Below, one piece after another: positions 50,801 to 62,800 of a stretch of 64,000 nucleotides of DNA (its first letter is position 1; every line of letters starts with the position of its first letter). Origin of the DNA: Meandrina meandrites (taxonomy: Eukaryota; Cnidaria; Anthozoa; Scleractinia; Meandrinidae); the NCBI GenBank assembly GCA_963693305.1, contig OY855906.1:3336001-3400000 (forward strand). The letters are read 5' to 3'. The notes under the pieces are model-generated. The model was not told where the DNA came from. It saw only the letters and a list, made by a program, of their open reading frames with translations, and searched no databases. A program made the position numbers and the translations under genes.

Positions 50801-53800
50801 CAGGCCATGAAAAAGACAAAACACCTGGGAAAGCAAAATTACAAAGCACGCGGAAAAACAAAATGACAGAGCACATATTATTTATGATATTTACCAAAAA
50901 AACGTCCTCAATATTTGTGAGTTTCCCGAGGTAAAGAGCCCTTTTACCATGTTAAAAGGACGATGTGTAACCGCAACTATATAAATTTGACACACTACAC
51001 TATTAACCTATTCCGTACTTGAAACCCTACACCGCTATACAAATCAAGCAATTTGTTCCAGTCAAATTTTGTTAATTACATTTTATGCAGTTACGAAAAA
51101 ACTTTCCGTAAAGATTCTCGCATCGCGACTGCATAAAAACACAAAATCCCGCTCCGGCTCTTTCTTGAAATTCCCGCTTACCGCTCCTGTTTTCAGCTCC
51201 CATCCCGGCTGAATATCACCACATCTCCTTATCTGGGTTTCTTAGCGTGAGGTCTGTCTTTGATGACCTTGTTAAAGGGCAACTCTTGGGAAATTTACCC
51301 CGATTTTTTTATTTTTTCTATAAGTTGTTTATAGCAATAGGAATCTTTAGAAGGTAAAATTTTAAAGATATCGGCCAAAATGAATTTACTACGAATTTTC
51401 TTTTACGTCAATTTGGCGGCCATTTTGAAAACGTTCGGATTTTGGTACGTCACTCGATGCTACGTCACAGGTGTGGAAGGCAGATTTGCTTTTGCTTCTG
51501 ATAAGAGGAAAACACGCCAAGCTTCTCTTCATAAATGAGAATGACAAGGAGAGAAAGACCCTATGCTGTTCAATGATGTCCAAGATAAAAAAAGGTAGTG
51601 CTTCAGTGCTTAAATATGAAAGGAAATAAACTTAAAAAGAGTAAATCATGTGTTTGTGAAACGAAACAAATCCGTCAGATTGATCAGCCTTCTAAGGTCA
51701 GCAAATGTACATAGCTTTATAATATCATGCATCCTCTCTTGCACCCTATCGTGATAAAGATGCCTTTTGTCTGGAGTAGATAGTAAATTGAAAAGGGTCT
51801 GCGAGTGCTGACTCCCATAATTTGTCAGAAATCTCTTCATTTATGAGCAGGAATACTGAGCCTCTATATGTCCTATATGTAAGCGAAATCCACGCGTTCG
51901 GAAACAGACCGATATATTTTGATTCTGTTGTTGAGAAATTTGTAGCCACCCTCAGATTTCACCTGCTGTTAATTGGCAAAATAGAAAGCAATTCCCACCA
52001 GCAAATGTAGTGTTTCTTTGAAGTATATGCCTTCGAAAGGCGCGTGTGATTTGCGTGCAGGTCAGTACTGTGCAATAAGAAGCCACTACCCCGCGCTAGG
52101 AGAGGCGCTCTCGCGGGATATAAAATTATACGAAGAAATGGGGAATCAAATATAAAACAATATCCGGATAACTAAGAGAAGAAGTGTTGCGTGAAGTACT
52201 TATTCTGTGATTCCTTTTGAGAAACAATTGTTGTAAATTAGGCAACCTGGGGTGTAGCATGAAATCCGGGTATGAAAGCGTGTCATGCTCTTTCCCTTCA
52301 CCCTCCCTAGCCTGACCACGAAAGAGTTTCGTGTGGAGATTCGAGCAGATGTCAGTTGACGAGATAACCAAAGGAAAACATGCCAAAAGTTGTAAGACAC
52401 GAAGAGCGCAACGACCATGCAAACCATGCAAACGCGAAAGTAATAAGAAGCCAACACAGCACAATTTTCGATTTTCGTGGGGGTGCTTTTCGCAAAAAGA
52501 TAAGAAATTGCAAAATAAAAACATGACAACCTAATTATACCGATAAATATAAAATCATGCACTGCAGGGTCGTGTAATAGTCCCGGTGGCAGTAATCAGT
52601 TAACAAAATCATTCTACAGTTTTACGCATACAAGCACGAACAACCTTGAACAAAGTTTCCTCGAGGCAAGTTGTTTCAACTACAGAAAGTGCAAACTCCC
52701 TTCTCCCAACAAAAGAAGTGAAGAGACCCAGCAGAGTTTTGTCCACATTTAACTGCAAGCCTGAGTATGTTCTAGATAAAATCTGCTGCAGAATTTCGAG
52801 CATTATAGTCTAGTTTCGGTAGCTGGCATTTCGCCGGCAGAATTCTTCGTTTTCGAGCAGAATTTAGAAAAATCGGTAACACAAAGGAGACAAAGAATTT
52901 AACTTGCGTTTCTGTATTTGCAAGCTTTCAAACGTACAAGGTAGATAGTGTACATTAGGCTGAAGCTCAAAACCTATACTATTGTGATAACTGTGATAAA
53001 CATGAGCAAAAATATTTGAAGACCGAATACAAACAACAAAATGCAGCAAACAGTTTGGTTGTATAAAAGCATGTTTAATTAAGCCTCTCGCGTACATGCA
53101 AATAATAACAAGGCTTTTCAGGTTTGACTTAGCTCACAAACAACTGGCCGAGGTAATATTGAAAGAACCTGTACATTTAGGACTTCAATTCACTCACCAT
53201 TCGTCGCCGTCGGCGGTGAGGAGGTTCGATATTTTACTCCCTTTCTCTGTCTCGCTGTTTTTTCCCTGGAGGCTCAAAACGCCAGGGTTGAAATACCATA
53301 GAAGGTTCGTAATCATCCCCTGACATATCCCCTCCTATAGCTCTCTAAAAATCAGTGGAGTCGCTAGCAGAAGTTGAGCTCTCACTGCAAGAATTTGAGT
53401 CAGCCATGTTCGTGACTTGTTGCGGTTCCACACCTGTGACGTATCACATCTCGTGATCATAATCGAAGCATTCATGGCGAAATGTCACAAAAGCGGTAAA
53501 ATACGAAGTTTTACGTTAAAATTAACCGGTAAAAAAGCTTCTGAATTCAAATTTTTTGTTTCCTGTGTAATTTTGGAAACATTCGGAAGCTTTTACTGAA
53601 ATATAGTTTTCTAGCCAAGAGTTGCCCTTTAACTTTTGAGGTGTTTGTAAGATAAGTCAAGCTTAAGGCTTTTTTTAGCCCCCTAATGCAGCTGACTTAA
53701 AATGATTTTATCTCAGCGTACTGATAGACATTTCTCGATGATCACCAATTCTACTGGGAAGAAGCGTGCCATCGCCTCAGTCTTCAGTTGCAAGTGATGT

Positions 53801-56800
53801 CGAAGTACTTGCTACAGCAAACACAAAACGAGAAAACCTCGCGTTAAGTCTGCTGACAGGACTGAGAAAGAAACGCACGAACTTCTTGAAGCGTGGGCCC
53901 CCAAATTCAGTAAGCTGTGGGGAGTTTCACAAAGAAAAAAATAAAAATCTGGAATTGAACGATATCTATTCTTCGTATAAAGAAAGGTGTCCAGAAAGCC
54001 AGAGAATGCTACAGCAGGTGAAGAAACAGCAGCAGAATCTAGAGTACGAGTTCAAGCAGTCCCTTAAGCAGCGATCTCGCTCGACTAGAGAAGATGGAAT
54101 TCAGAAAATTAAAGAAGGCTTCCCGTATTTCAACATCCTGAGTAAAGAAAGGGGAGAAAGTACGGCTCCAGACTGGCATGCAGAGTTCTTTTATTGAAAT
54201 GTGTGAAAAGAGTATGGAACAGGACAACGCAAGATTTGAACGATCAGCTGAAATGTTCCTTGACGCCCAGAGCAGGCAAATGGAACAAACAAACGCCATA
54301 GTTGACATTTTTAATCGTTTATCTTCTGTTATTGAAACGATACATACAATTGTTGTGCAAAAGTCACGTAGCAATCATAGTCTTTTTTTAGGATGCTCAT
54401 TTTTTGTCCAACCTTTTTCAACGCAATTCTCCAACGAACTTTCAACATGCCAAATGCTCGTTCCACTACAGATCGTAGCGCACCGAACTTTAGGTTTTAA
54501 ACTTTCTCTGCTCCTGAGTCAGGCGTCCTCTGTCTGGCTAGGGTTTCACTAGCCAGTTCGTTAGTGAATAGGCACTGTTGCCAGCTAAAAGGGGCCTTAT
54601 TTCTGTTCCATTTATATTGCCTGTTGGACCACTAAGAATTTGCGTTCGCTGCAAGTTCATAAATCAAACACTCTTTCCTAATTGTCTCAATCATTCCATT
54701 TAAAAAATGTACAAAAATTTCATCTAATAAAACTGCTCAAATTTAATACATCTCTTTCACTGCTTTACATTCCACGCCGTGATTTTCCATTAAATTAAAG
54801 TTCAATTCTGTTCAACTAAAAAGCCATTTATAATAAACACTCCCAACCGACAAACGATTACAATGAACTAGCAGAAAAGCAAAAAACTTTCAATGCAGCA
54901 ATATTTTTGAACTCCTACTTATAAACAAAAATTATTTGTTCTTTCACAACACACGCACACGCGCACAAAATCCGGCGGCCTCACAAAGCAAATCTTGACA
55001 TGGTGGGAAAAATATTGACATGGCGGGAAAATTCCGCTGCCTCACAAAGCAAACGCGCATGGAATGCACCTTGGAATGCACCTTCTCCCCCTCGCATATT
55101 CTCGTGTCGTCATGACAACGTCATGACGACATGAGACAAAAACAAAAGGAACAATGCCCCTAAAACCAATACACTAGAGGATCAGTAGAATTACAAGCTT
55201 GCAAGAGCTGCTACTGACAGTAGTGCACACAATGTCTCTCACTTGTCCAAAGAGGCAACTTGAAAAAAAAACCCTGCGATTTTCACAAATGTATTAATGC
55301 TCACAGGCATCTTACTCAAGGTCATGAAGAAACCAATAACTTATAAGAGTGAAATAAAAGAAATGTGATACCTGTTTATTTTTTGGTGACGCTTGCACAG
55401 TACACTGCACACTTCCATGTAGCTAAAGTTGAACGTTGTTGTTTCTCTGTTGTGTTGCAGGGTATGAACCCAGCCGACTACTTGGATGTTGACAGTCCAG
55501 CCCAGCGTGGCAAGAAAACCAAAAAACGAAGGAAGGTAGAACGGAACACCAAGCTTTCCAGGAGTTTAGATTCACTAAAAGAGTTACATGGTAAGAAAAA
55601 AAGTCAGTGTTTTTTCTTGCCAACTACATATCCTTGCTATTGCAGAACCTCTTGCTTTTGCTATGTTCTTTGTAACTTTGGTAATAGTTATAAATTTTCC
55701 TTTCTTCTCAGGTTTTTAATCCATAATTTTTGTGCTTTACTCTTGTCAATTATACAGTGAATACCGGAAGATTGATCGGCTGAAAGAACAGAAAACCTGT
55801 TGAAAAGTAGTGGGGGAGGGACAGTGGAGTGCGAGCCCACGAGAGTAGGGGGGGGAGGTAGTAGGGGCAGATACAGGAGGCAGAAGAAGAGAGGATGAGC
55901 AGCCAGATTTCCAAGGTGGTGGCAACCTTGAGAAATTCAGAAAAATATACTGTGTAATATTTTGCAATGAAAATAGCACAAAGAAGCAGGAGCCACTAAG
56001 GAAACTGGTGGGAACCCAGGAATAGATGATATGGTACAGGTACGGAAGGTTCAAACCCCCCCCCCCCCTCCCACCTGGCACCCCTCCCTGCACAGAGAAA
56101 TCATGGAGAAAATAGTGGAGAAAAAAATTAAAAGGGTCCTTGAACTTTTTGTTCCAAAACAATCCTTGGCATGTCCTTGTGTCCCCATACACCTGAAGCC
56201 CTAGTGCTGCCTGATTATGGTAATAAGCGCCACATTTGATTTTCCTTTCAGTCAATGTGGAACCAAAACCACGAGACAGGGAGCCATCCTCTTTAAAATC
56301 CAGACCATTCAGATTCAAATGGCTGCATGGTAGCAAAAAGAAGAACCACAACAGTGAGATTAAGAAACAACCACTAGAGAAGAAACCATCTAATCCAAGC
56401 AACAGGCAAGATTACGACATGCTGGCCTCGGCTATTAAAATGGGAGAGGAAGATCGCATGGCACTGATGATCATGGTCAAGCAAGGGGAACTTACTGTAG
56501 AAGAAGCTGTTGAACAGTTAAAGAGGTTAGGTGTTAAAATGCTTGAACCCTTTTGCTTACTGGTATAAGTTTGTTAATCCTGTTGTTTCAAAGTTGTTTG
56601 TCTCTCTGCCAGGTAAACTGACTGGCGTACATTGTTTTGTATTAATTTTTGATCCTTGATAAACAAAGCTTGATGTGTGTGTACTGTAATTTACAGATAT
56701 GAAGAGGACTGCAGAAAAGATGATTGTTCAAAACCCAAAGTAAGTGCTTTAAATCATTTGCACCCTAATTAGAAAATGAGTTAAATTCGATTGATAGTTT

Positions 56801-59800
56801 AAATTCTCATAATTGTCTATCAACTAATAAGAAAGATGATATCCCGGATATAATGATTTACTTGGTTTTAGAAATTTGGTATGTTGTGTACAGGGTTCAT
56901 TCTTCATGTAACTAGGATGCAATGAACATCCAGTGCGATTACTGAAATGTTTTTGAAATCTGTGTGTAAACTGTTTCAAAGCAACATGCAATTTGTGATC
57001 AGTTACATTGTATTATCCGTGCTAACTTAGGTAAGGTAAGGTAACGTCTTTATTTATTGAGGGTAGCACTTAATAGCTATAAAGCTAATAAACCTGTGGC
57101 CCTCCTATTTACAATTAGTAGAATTCTACTAGTACACTAATGCAAATGCTGCAATGTGATTGGCTGAGCTATTGAACACTATCAGCCATTAGTGTGCAGT
57201 TGCCGAAGGTCGTCCACAAAATGCGACGTTTTTATCGTTTTTCCGAAGTTTTGGAAGGAAGTTTAAATGTAAATGGATAATAAAATTCCTGAGAAGACTA
57301 AAAGAAGGACATTAGCGGTTTCTTGACTTTAAAAGCTTGAAATTATTGAAAAACGGGTGCACGCGCGTAAACAACTGCAAATTTACCAAGGACAATTCAA
57401 TGCGTGCGATTTTGTTAAAACGTTAAGTTCGATAATGCGTAGGAAAATAATTAGAAACCATTATTTGCGTTTATTTCAGTCAGAATTCTACTAAAACAAT
57501 TAGATTATTCGCTCTCAATTTCTATGAGGTGATAGTTGATTTGGCCTGCGGCCTCATCAACTATCACCTCATAGAAATCTCGAGCTCATAATCTAATTGT
57601 TAATTATTAAAAAACTAAGATATACAATAATTTATATATTAAGAATAACTTGATTATTTTGAATTTATCTTTGTTTAGTATTAAAATGTGATTTTTTTTT
57701 TGTCACTACAGGGTGATGTTTCCAATATCGATGACGAAAAAATTGGGAATAAACCAAAATTAAAACGTGGCATTTTTGGAAAGAGCACAAAAAGAAAGTC
57801 TAACAGTCGACCATCATCTGAGTTTATAGCAAGTGAAATGACGACTATGAGTGAAGATGACAGAATCAACTTGATGAGATGTGTTAAGGCTGGAGAAATG
57901 AGTGTCGATCAAGCTCTCAAGCGGTTTATCAGGTACAAAATTTATTTTACTTAACTAAATTTAAACTTAATGTAACTTACATGTGACCCATTTGCAACTG
58001 TGTGGTCGTAACTGCCTGTGAGGAGCACTGGCCTTTTTTCCACTTCGGACATCGTCGCCTTTCACCAAAAATGGCATCACTTGTACTCAAGATCTGCAGC
58101 AGGAAAAGATCTTTTCAATGATATCCAGATCAGAGTGATTGCGTTAATGTAACCTGAAATATGCACAAAAATGCATAGAAAATAATTTGTTTGGAAAACT
58201 CAAAGGAAAATTTCCGTCAACCAACCCTGGCTACTTCATTGTAAAAATTTTGCATTCGGATAATGCTTTCTCAAAATTTCTTTAACTGAAAGCAAGCCCA
58301 GTGGAGGGCCAACAACTGCAGCAAAAAGATATGAAAATGAGAAAAAGGGAATCAAAGTGCAAAAAATAAAATAAAATAGACTTTTGTGCATATGTTTCAT
58401 CCAAAGATTTACATGAAAAGGAAGCAACACCTACAGCAGCATGGTAAACAAAATTATACAACATTATTTATCGCTTTTTTCTCATTTGTTCTTTACTTAG
58501 CTATGAAGAAAAACACAAGAAATCTGATTCAGATGATACGGTAAGACTTCATTAAGTAACACCAGAAGTTGTGAGACACTGGGAAAATCTTTGTTTATAA
58601 AGCTTTGTCGCTTGTAAGGAATTTTTTCAGTCCAGGCTCTAACTGTATGATATTTCTGTATCTTTGTACACAATCAGCCTGTAAGAGAATCACCGAGGTT
58701 GCCAAAGAGTGCTGGATTCTCACGCATCAGTATCAAGAGGGTGTCTGGTGTCCTTTCGTCATCCTTTAGACTGCCTAGTTCTGTTAGTAATGAACCAAAC
58801 TCTGTGTTTTACACTGGTAAGTCAGGCACTCAATTGATTTCTGTACATGCAGAATTATTGTAATTCAATTTTTTGTGTTTGGGTGCTTATTTAATTTATT
58901 TAATTTAAAGTTTCTGAATTGTTTTTAAATACAAACTTGTCGAGTAGATTGCAACAACCTCTTGATCATAACTGCTGCAAAACAAGTTAAAATTGATCTA
59001 ATCCAGGCTTAGGGTGCTTTTTTAAGTACTCCCACCCTCCCTGCTTTCCTTGGGCGGGTCTGGGACCTTGCTCCCTCAGTAGGAGCATAGCCAGGGGGGA
59101 TCCCGGGGTGCTCATGCCCCCCCCCCCCCCCCCTTGTGAGATAATTTTTTAAGTAAACAACATACAAATTCTTGTAATTCAGGTGGCAGAAAAAGCATGA
59201 ATACAAAGAATCAACATGCCATAAATCTTTTCTAGGTCTAGGTAGTTGCATACTCCATTTTTAGGACCAAACATCTGCAGTGGACCATTAAAGTACCCTT
59301 GCTGAAAATCCTAGCTATGCCCCTGCCCAAATAAATCTGAAATCTAGAAGCTTGAAAAGGCGATCGACATCAAAAAGCATTCTGCTGTTGATGAGTGTTT
59401 TTAGTAACAACAAAATGTTTTTTTTAAACAAACTAAATGAAATCTTTTAAACAGACAGCAGTAAGCAAGATGCCCTATAGGCAGTGATAGACTGCCAGTA
59501 ACTGGCTCTTATTGAAACCCCGGAATTGTAAAATTAATAACAAGGCATAATGCCATGTTATGTAGCCTCATAAAAATCACATAGACATTGACATAATTGG
59601 GGTGTGTATCATAACTAAATGATGATTTTGCAAAGAAAAATTATAATGCTACACTATAGTTGCTAGAGTAGCCTCTCTCAGACTTGTTTGTTTGTGAAAT
59701 ATTTGTTTAGTTTAAGCCAACTCTCTTGTCAATTCACTGTTGTAAGCAATAAAAACTAACTCATTTTCTTTGTGCTGACACGTGTAACAGGCGAGGATGG

Positions 59801-62800
59801 TGCAAGTGCTGATGGCAGTGTGAGTTCAGGAGATGAGGTCCTGGGAGCTAATGACTCTTCCCCAGCCCCTTCTCCTAAGAGACTCCTGGCAAACATTCAA
59901 GGCTTAAACAAGGTAAACTTAAACAATGATGAATGAAACAGACAGACAGACAGACAGATACCCTATTAATGTGTAATATACTTAGCTATACAGCTAGTTT
60001 ACAGAGCAGGCAGTCCAGGTTCAAGCACGGGCTGGGGCAGTGCATTGTGTGCTTGGGCAAGACACTTTACTCTCATAGTGCCTCTCTCCACCCAGGTGTA
60101 TAAATGGGTACCAGCGAATTTACTGCTAGGGGTAACCCTGCGATGGACTCTGATGATGAACAGTTTGTTCAAAATAATGCTGTGTCACCTAATAACTATT
60201 ATGATTGACAACAGCAAAAGCACTATTAATTGTTAGTTAGGTTTTACACTTCAGAGTTAATGTGCTATTTAAAGGTGCAACAACATGCTTTGTGACCTTA
60301 AAGTCAAGCCTAGTTACATGTTCATTTCAGTCACAGCACAGCTCGTCCAGCAGTGTGGACAGCGTGGAGAAGATGGAGGAAAAACAGGCACCCAGCAACA
60401 CCCCTCCATACAGGCAACCCAACTTCTTGTCAGAAATGAAAGTGGTGCTAGGAAAACAGGCTCAACCTGTTGATAACAAGGCTAGAGAGGGAGGAGAAGG
60501 TATGTTTTCCTTTCAGTTAAAGAAGGTACCAGTAAATGTTTTGATTCATTTTAATTACTCAACAGAAAACAATTTTTATTGAAATAACATTGAAATAGGC
60601 AGACAAAGCATTAAAATCTTGAGGTGTCTGTTGTGCAGTGGTCACATGGCTACTGCAGTGGCCTCCAAATAAAGCAGCTCAGGTTGGTCGAGCCCTGGCC
60701 TGGGTTGCTGCACCGTGTTCTTAGGTAGGAAACTTTACTCTCACTGGAGAAACCTAACAAATGCTAGGGAGGGAGAGTATTGGTAAACTGCAATGGACTA
60801 GCAGCTCAGATTTGTTTTCAGCTGTTCCGAACTCCTCAGCGCTTTGTGAATAGCCAACTGAACAGCCTCCTGCCAGTTGGGATTTTGAGAAAGTTTCTGT
60901 TCGATTTTACAATATTTGTTCATTTATTTACAGTTTCCTCACTTTGCTGTGCTAACCAATGACACTTAAATATAAGTGATTTATTTTATATATTTTATTC
61001 ACTTAATATACCGTTACATGGCTCCTGTTGAATTTTCTCTTCAGAAGTTTTGCACCCGAACCAAAAGCTGATTAGCACCACGTCCAACAAGCAAGAGAAG
61101 CCTCGTCCACCTCTTCCTGACAGACAAACATCACTTCCTTTGATGGAGACACAGAAAGTTGTTGTTCCTCCTAATCCTACCGGTTCTCTCAAACGGGCCC
61201 CTCCTGATGTTCCATTTAGACCTGGGTCCACAGTGGTGGTGCCTCATAGGCCACCACCTCCTATACCTGTGCGACCAGGTCCCAACAATACTAACGACCA
61301 CAGAAAGCCTCGAGCGAAGGCTTCGACAGATGAAACTGAATCGAACAATTCTGAAGTTGAAGCGACAAAAACTACAAAGAATAAAGTTGATCGAAGTGCA
61401 GAAACACAAATGTCAGAAAGTGACTCACCTGAAGGTCAGGCTTACCTTGAACCAGTTGAAGTAAAGGATGCAGTGCTACGAAGGCCCAGGAACAAACCGC
61501 CACCTTTACCTCCACGCCCTACTAGTACATCAAGCTTTCATGAGGAACCTGACACTAATGAAGCACGTAGTGTAGAAACGCAAACAAGTCCTGGGTCTCC
61601 AAGATCCACACAGCTCAACACAGGTTCGAAAGCAGCAGCTTCCACTGAAGAGGTTTATAAGAAGCCCCCGAAACACGAAGCAGCTTCCACTGAAGAGGTT
61701 TATAAGAAGCCCCCGAAGCACGAAGCAGCTTCCACTGAAGAGGTTTATAAGAAGCCCCCGAAACACGAAACAGCTTCCGCTGAAGAGGTTTATAAAAAGC
61801 CCCCGAAACCTGAAGCAATCGATAAACCGCAGCCTAAACCCAAACCCAAGCCAAGACCACGCCCAAAAAGGACTCTAACCCCGGATACCCTGGATGAGCC
61901 GTACACGGAGGTACCCCCACCCCGCCCTGTTGTGCGGGGGTCCCCAGGGGGTACACGGACTCGTGGTGAAACAAGCAGCAACGAGTCGGAAACAAACGTG
62001 AAAAGAGAAGAAAGCAAACCCGTAAATATGAAAAGAACTGAACCGAGAGTTTCACAGAATGAAGAGGAAGAAGATTCGAACCTTAAGCCGTCTCCAGTCC
62101 CTGCGCCACGAATCAAACGAGCCTCGCACTCGTTAGGGGAAATGGTTGAAAGAAAACTTCATGTAGATAACATCGATTTGACTCGGGAACCTTACACAGA
62201 TAGCGTAAGTTGGAAATTATTGTCATGTATGAGAGTTTGATATGAAGTTTTGTTTGATTGAGATTTTCATCATTATTAGTTCCTTCTTTCCGTGTGGAGA
62301 ATTGGGTGGAAGGGTTGTTGAGGTTTTCACACAGTTAATTACCAACTTGAAGCTGGTTAGAATAAAATAAGTGCCGAAGCGAATTAGGAAAGTCGCGTTT
62401 CGAGGTTTCGAGCTTTAAATCCTTCGTTTGAGCAAACTATAGAAATCATGAATATTTTCCTACATAACCTAGTAAATGGCCTAGCTCACAACGAGTCTCT
62501 CGTAGCTCAGTGGTTGGAGCACCCAACCGGCATCTGGGAGGCCATGGGTTCGATTCCCTTCGGGGACTCAGTTTTTTCTCTGTCCCACGCTCGTGACAAA
62601 ATGAACATTTCATCTTTATCATGAACATTTTTGCTTCGACAAAGTGCTAACGGTCGAAAACGGTCGCTACGGCGGTTTATTTCCCTTTATCAACTTCCAG
62701 TTAATAATTAACGAAGTGTGTTCTATTTGCCCACCGAGGCAGCACAGTAGTTTCGCCAGAACCAAATTGTTGTTCTTTTTCCTTACCAAGACGTCTAATA

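Noticed and set aside
55746..56402. 218-aa minus-strand frame
   Set aside because: It is antisense to exon 5 of the SAM-scaffold gene and includes a poly-C tract; composition is low-complexity and no motif is seen.
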